Below are positions 62,191 to 64,000 of a stretch of 64,000 nucleotides of DNA, piece by piece. The stretch is taken from NCBI RefSeq assembly GCF_041807905.1, contig NZ_JBGVSA010000005.1:131075-195074 (forward strand), written 5' to 3'. The notes beneath the pieces are model-generated. The model ran no database searches. It saw only the letters and a list, made by a program, of their open reading frames with translations, and was not told where the DNA came from. Within the stretch, counting starts at the first letter, position 1, and every line of letters begins with the position of its first letter. The translations under genes were made by a program, and so were the position numbers. This DNA comes from JBGVSA01 sp041807905 (GTDB lineage Bacteria > Pseudomonadota > Gammaproteobacteria > Burkholderiales > Rhodocyclaceae).

Positions 62191-64000
62191 TTACCAGGAG
62201 TATTTCGTCCCTAGCTGGAATTCGACCGAGCGGTAATTCTGGCTGCCGATTTCGCCCGCCACGCTTCCCCACACGATCATGTGCTTGCTGACATTGCCCT
62301 GCACGCCGGCCTTGGCTTCGTAGCGGTTTCCGGGCAAGGCGTCGCGCACGGAGTCGGCATTGAACATCGCGCTTTGCGAAGCGGGGCCATGCCACCAGTT
62401 AAGCTCAGCGAAGGGCCGCACCATTGACTCATCGCCCTTGCGCTGGCCATGCAGGCGGACACCCAGACGCGTGGTGACACCCGTATCGGAGAGGCCCGAG
62501 ACAACTGTTCCGGTCGCTTCGGTGTGCGGCTTCATACGGTAGTTTTGCACGATCACCTGTCCCTGCGGTTCAAGGTAGGCGAGCCACTTTTCGGCGTCGC
62601 GGATCTTGAAGGCATAGCCCGCTTCCAGCGACCCCGTCCACGTGTTCGAGCGATACGACTCGCGCGGCAGGCCTTCACCTTCGACACGGTTATCGTAGGA
62701 ACCGTACATCAGCCATCCATCGACGTACGGACCGGTGACGATGTCGCGGTTGCCGAACCAGGTTGCATAGACGCCGAGGTTGTAACCGCTGACCGAACCG
62801 TCGGCCTTGGTCCAGCCGTTGTCGGCGCGGTTGACGCTGTCGCCCCACAGGCCCATGACGCCGATACGCAAGCTGTCCTGGTGTTCGTCATCCTCGGTCC
62901 GGTAGATGTCGCTGCCGAAGTGGATCAACTTGGTCTCGTCGCGCATGCGCAAGTCGTTGGCATCGCGATGACCGTTGGCGCCCTGCACGCGCACCCATGC
63001 CGACGCATCGGTTGATTCGGCGAGGTTCTTGCCGATCATGCCCGGTGCCTGCGCCTGCCGTTCGTGCAAGGTGTGCACCGGCATGGCCAGCGCTGCGGCG
63101 CGGTTGTTGAAGTAAGCACCGACTTCGGCGCGGTATGGCAGATCGGTCGTGCCCGGATCGGCCGGATCATCAGGCACCTCCACCGGATCGACCCCCGTCT
63201 TTCTGGAGACCAGGTACCAGTCGTCCACCACACCACCGTCGCCGCCGCGCGCCAGACGGTAGTCATACGCGCCCGCTGCCAGAGTGCCTGCCACATGACG
63301 ATAGCCGTCGGACGACGGATCGAGATGGAAGGCACTCGCATCGGTCGTGGCACCGTCGCGCGTTTCGACCACGCGGATGCCTTGCGTGGTCAGCGCCCCC
63401 GTGCCACCCGCCGTCTTCACCACGACGCCGGTCGTGCCGGATGCTGTGCCGCCTTCGATCACCAGCTTGTCGGTCGCGGAGCTGTCGTCGCCCATGACGG
63501 TGCGCAGCGTCAGCGTGCCGCCGTTGCCCACGTAATCGCCCTGCACGACGAGCGTATTGCCCGGCTGTGTGCCGCTCGGACCGGCAAGATTGATGTGGCC
63601 TGCATTGGTGAGCCCGGCGGCCAGCGTGAACGTGCCGTTGGCCGCGTGCGCATGTCCGGCGACGGCGTTGAGCGCCGCCACCTCGCCCTGGTTGGTGACA
63701 TGTCCGCTGACCGTACCGGAACCCGCGAGCAGGGCGCCTGCGGCGACGGTGACTTCGTCGGCGCCTGGGGCCCCGAGTCTGCGGTTGGCGTTGCTCTCAT
63801 CGCCCACGAGCACGCCGCCTGCGTTGATGTCGGTGCGACCGGCATGGAGGACGGCGTCACCCATGTTCAGCAATCCCGATCCGTCTTTGATGAGCGCGCC
63901 CCCGCCGTCGACACGGTTGGAGAGCGTCCAGTCCGTGTAGCTCGCGATGTGCAGCGCGCCATCGTTATCCACCGAAGCCGTGCCGAGATTGCGTGCAGCG
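62191..64000 (-). CDS. Autotransporter outer-membrane protein (5' partial)
   Basis: 603 residues are visible and the frame is open through the window end, so the N-terminus and signal are missing. The N-terminal half is passenger beta-helix with glycine-rich repeats (GVLVGDESNANRRLG, GALLAGSGTVSGHVTNQG, LAAGLTNAGHINLAGPSG, VVQGDYVGNGGTLTL). The last 280 residues form the type V autotransporter barrel, with YLEPQGQVIVQNYRM and a final aromatic LGTKYSW. It resembles pertactin/AIDA-like adhesins; ligand unknown. Confidence 0.92.
   Translation of the reverse strand, partial: AARNLGTASVDNDGALHIASYTDWTLSNRVDGGGALIKDGSGLLNMGDAVLHAGRTDINAGGVLVGDESNANRRLGAPGADEVTVAAGALLAGSGTVSGHVTNQGEVAALNAVAGHAHAANGTFTLAAGLTNAGHINLAGPSGTQPGNTLVVQGDYVGNGGTLTLRTVMGDDSSATDKLVIEGGTASGTTGVVVKTAGGTGALTTQGIRVVETRDGATTDASAFHLDPSSDGYRHVAGTLAAGAYDYRLARGGDGGVVDDWYLVSRKTGVDPVEVPDDPADPGTTDLPYRAEVGAYFNNRAAALAMPVHTLHERQAQAPGMIGKNLAESTDASAWVRVQGANGHRDANDLRMRDETKLIHFGSDIYRTEDDEHQDSLRIGVMGLWGDSVNRADNGWTKADGSVSGYNLGVYATWFGNRDIVTGPYVDGWLMYGSYDNRVEGEGLPRESYRSNTWTGSLEAGYAFKIRDAEKWLAYLEPQGQVIVQNYRMKPHTEATGTVVSGLSDTGVTTRLGVRLHGQRKGDESMVRPFAELNWWHGPASQSAMFNADSVRDALPGNRYEAKAGVQGNVSKHMIVWGSVAGEIGSQNYRSVEFQLGTKYSW

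Overview
The window is a GC-rich, gene-dense chromosomal segment from a Gram-negative proteobacterium, most likely a betaproteobacterium of the order Burkholderiales. This rests on gene content: an NMT1-type ABC operon, a TRAP plus UxaA/UxaB sugar-acid locus, an AlgZ/AlgR-like pair beside argH, rpoH under a CIRCE element, and uvrB divergent from an aromatic aminotransferase. No genus is claimed. I see no rRNA, tRNA, insertion sequence, prophage or CRISPR array. It holds 58 protein-coding genes, two of them cut by the window ends.

Layout. 1-917: end of a PAS-SpoIIE/PP2C phosphatase. 930-6659: an ABC uptake operon (binding protein, ATPase, permease) led by a 2-oxoglutarate/Fe(II) dioxygenase and an alpha/beta hydrolase, preceded by a LysR regulator; a perfect LysR-type box lies in front of the operon. 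6955-21633: a sugar-acid locus. kdgK-uxaB-uxaA run forward. Converging on them is an operon of TRAP transporter dctPQM, an RraA-family protein, an LgoD-like dehydrogenase, an SDR and a second UxaA-like dehydratase. A PrpR-type sigma-54 activator is divergent from dctP, with a -24/-12 promoter and a palindromic upstream site, and a ketopantoate-reductase-like gene follows it. Together these enzymes would carry L-galactonate through tagaturonate and altronate to KDG and KDPG. UxaC and KDPG aldolase are not in the window.

21705-24558: a tightly coupled cassette of a Tat-type exported four-cysteine protein, a small PqqD-related protein, an HprK-related kinase and a nucleotidyltransferase. It resembles a peptide-modification system without a known product and is the best candidate for an undescribed system. 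24799-33663: a Ser/Thr kinase with a cyclic-nucleotide domain coupled to a fructosamine kinase, argH, an AlgZ/AlgR-like two-component pair, a 15-repeat BNR/Ycf48-like protein and a SCO1 protein. 33721-40805: CspA-DUF1294, a half-size EamA protein, rpoH with a perfect CIRCE, a possible structured RNA, mipA-DUF2252, a BamA/TamA-like barrel and two lipoproteins.

40852-48150: an RND efflux operon whose adaptor carries a C-terminal OmpA-like domain, led by an orphan receiver and a duplicated-domain exported protein. 48468-50838: ftsX and ftsE, unusually separated by a lipoprotein gene and a terminator. 50923-57739: endonuclease V, ybiB, a beta-hydroxyacid dehydrogenase, an LEA14-like lipoprotein, uvrB, an aromatic aminotransferase and a small membrane protein. 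57753-64000: a thioredoxin-like protein, a universal stress protein whose leader can fold two competing hairpins, a P-type cation ATPase and the 3' part of an autotransporter.
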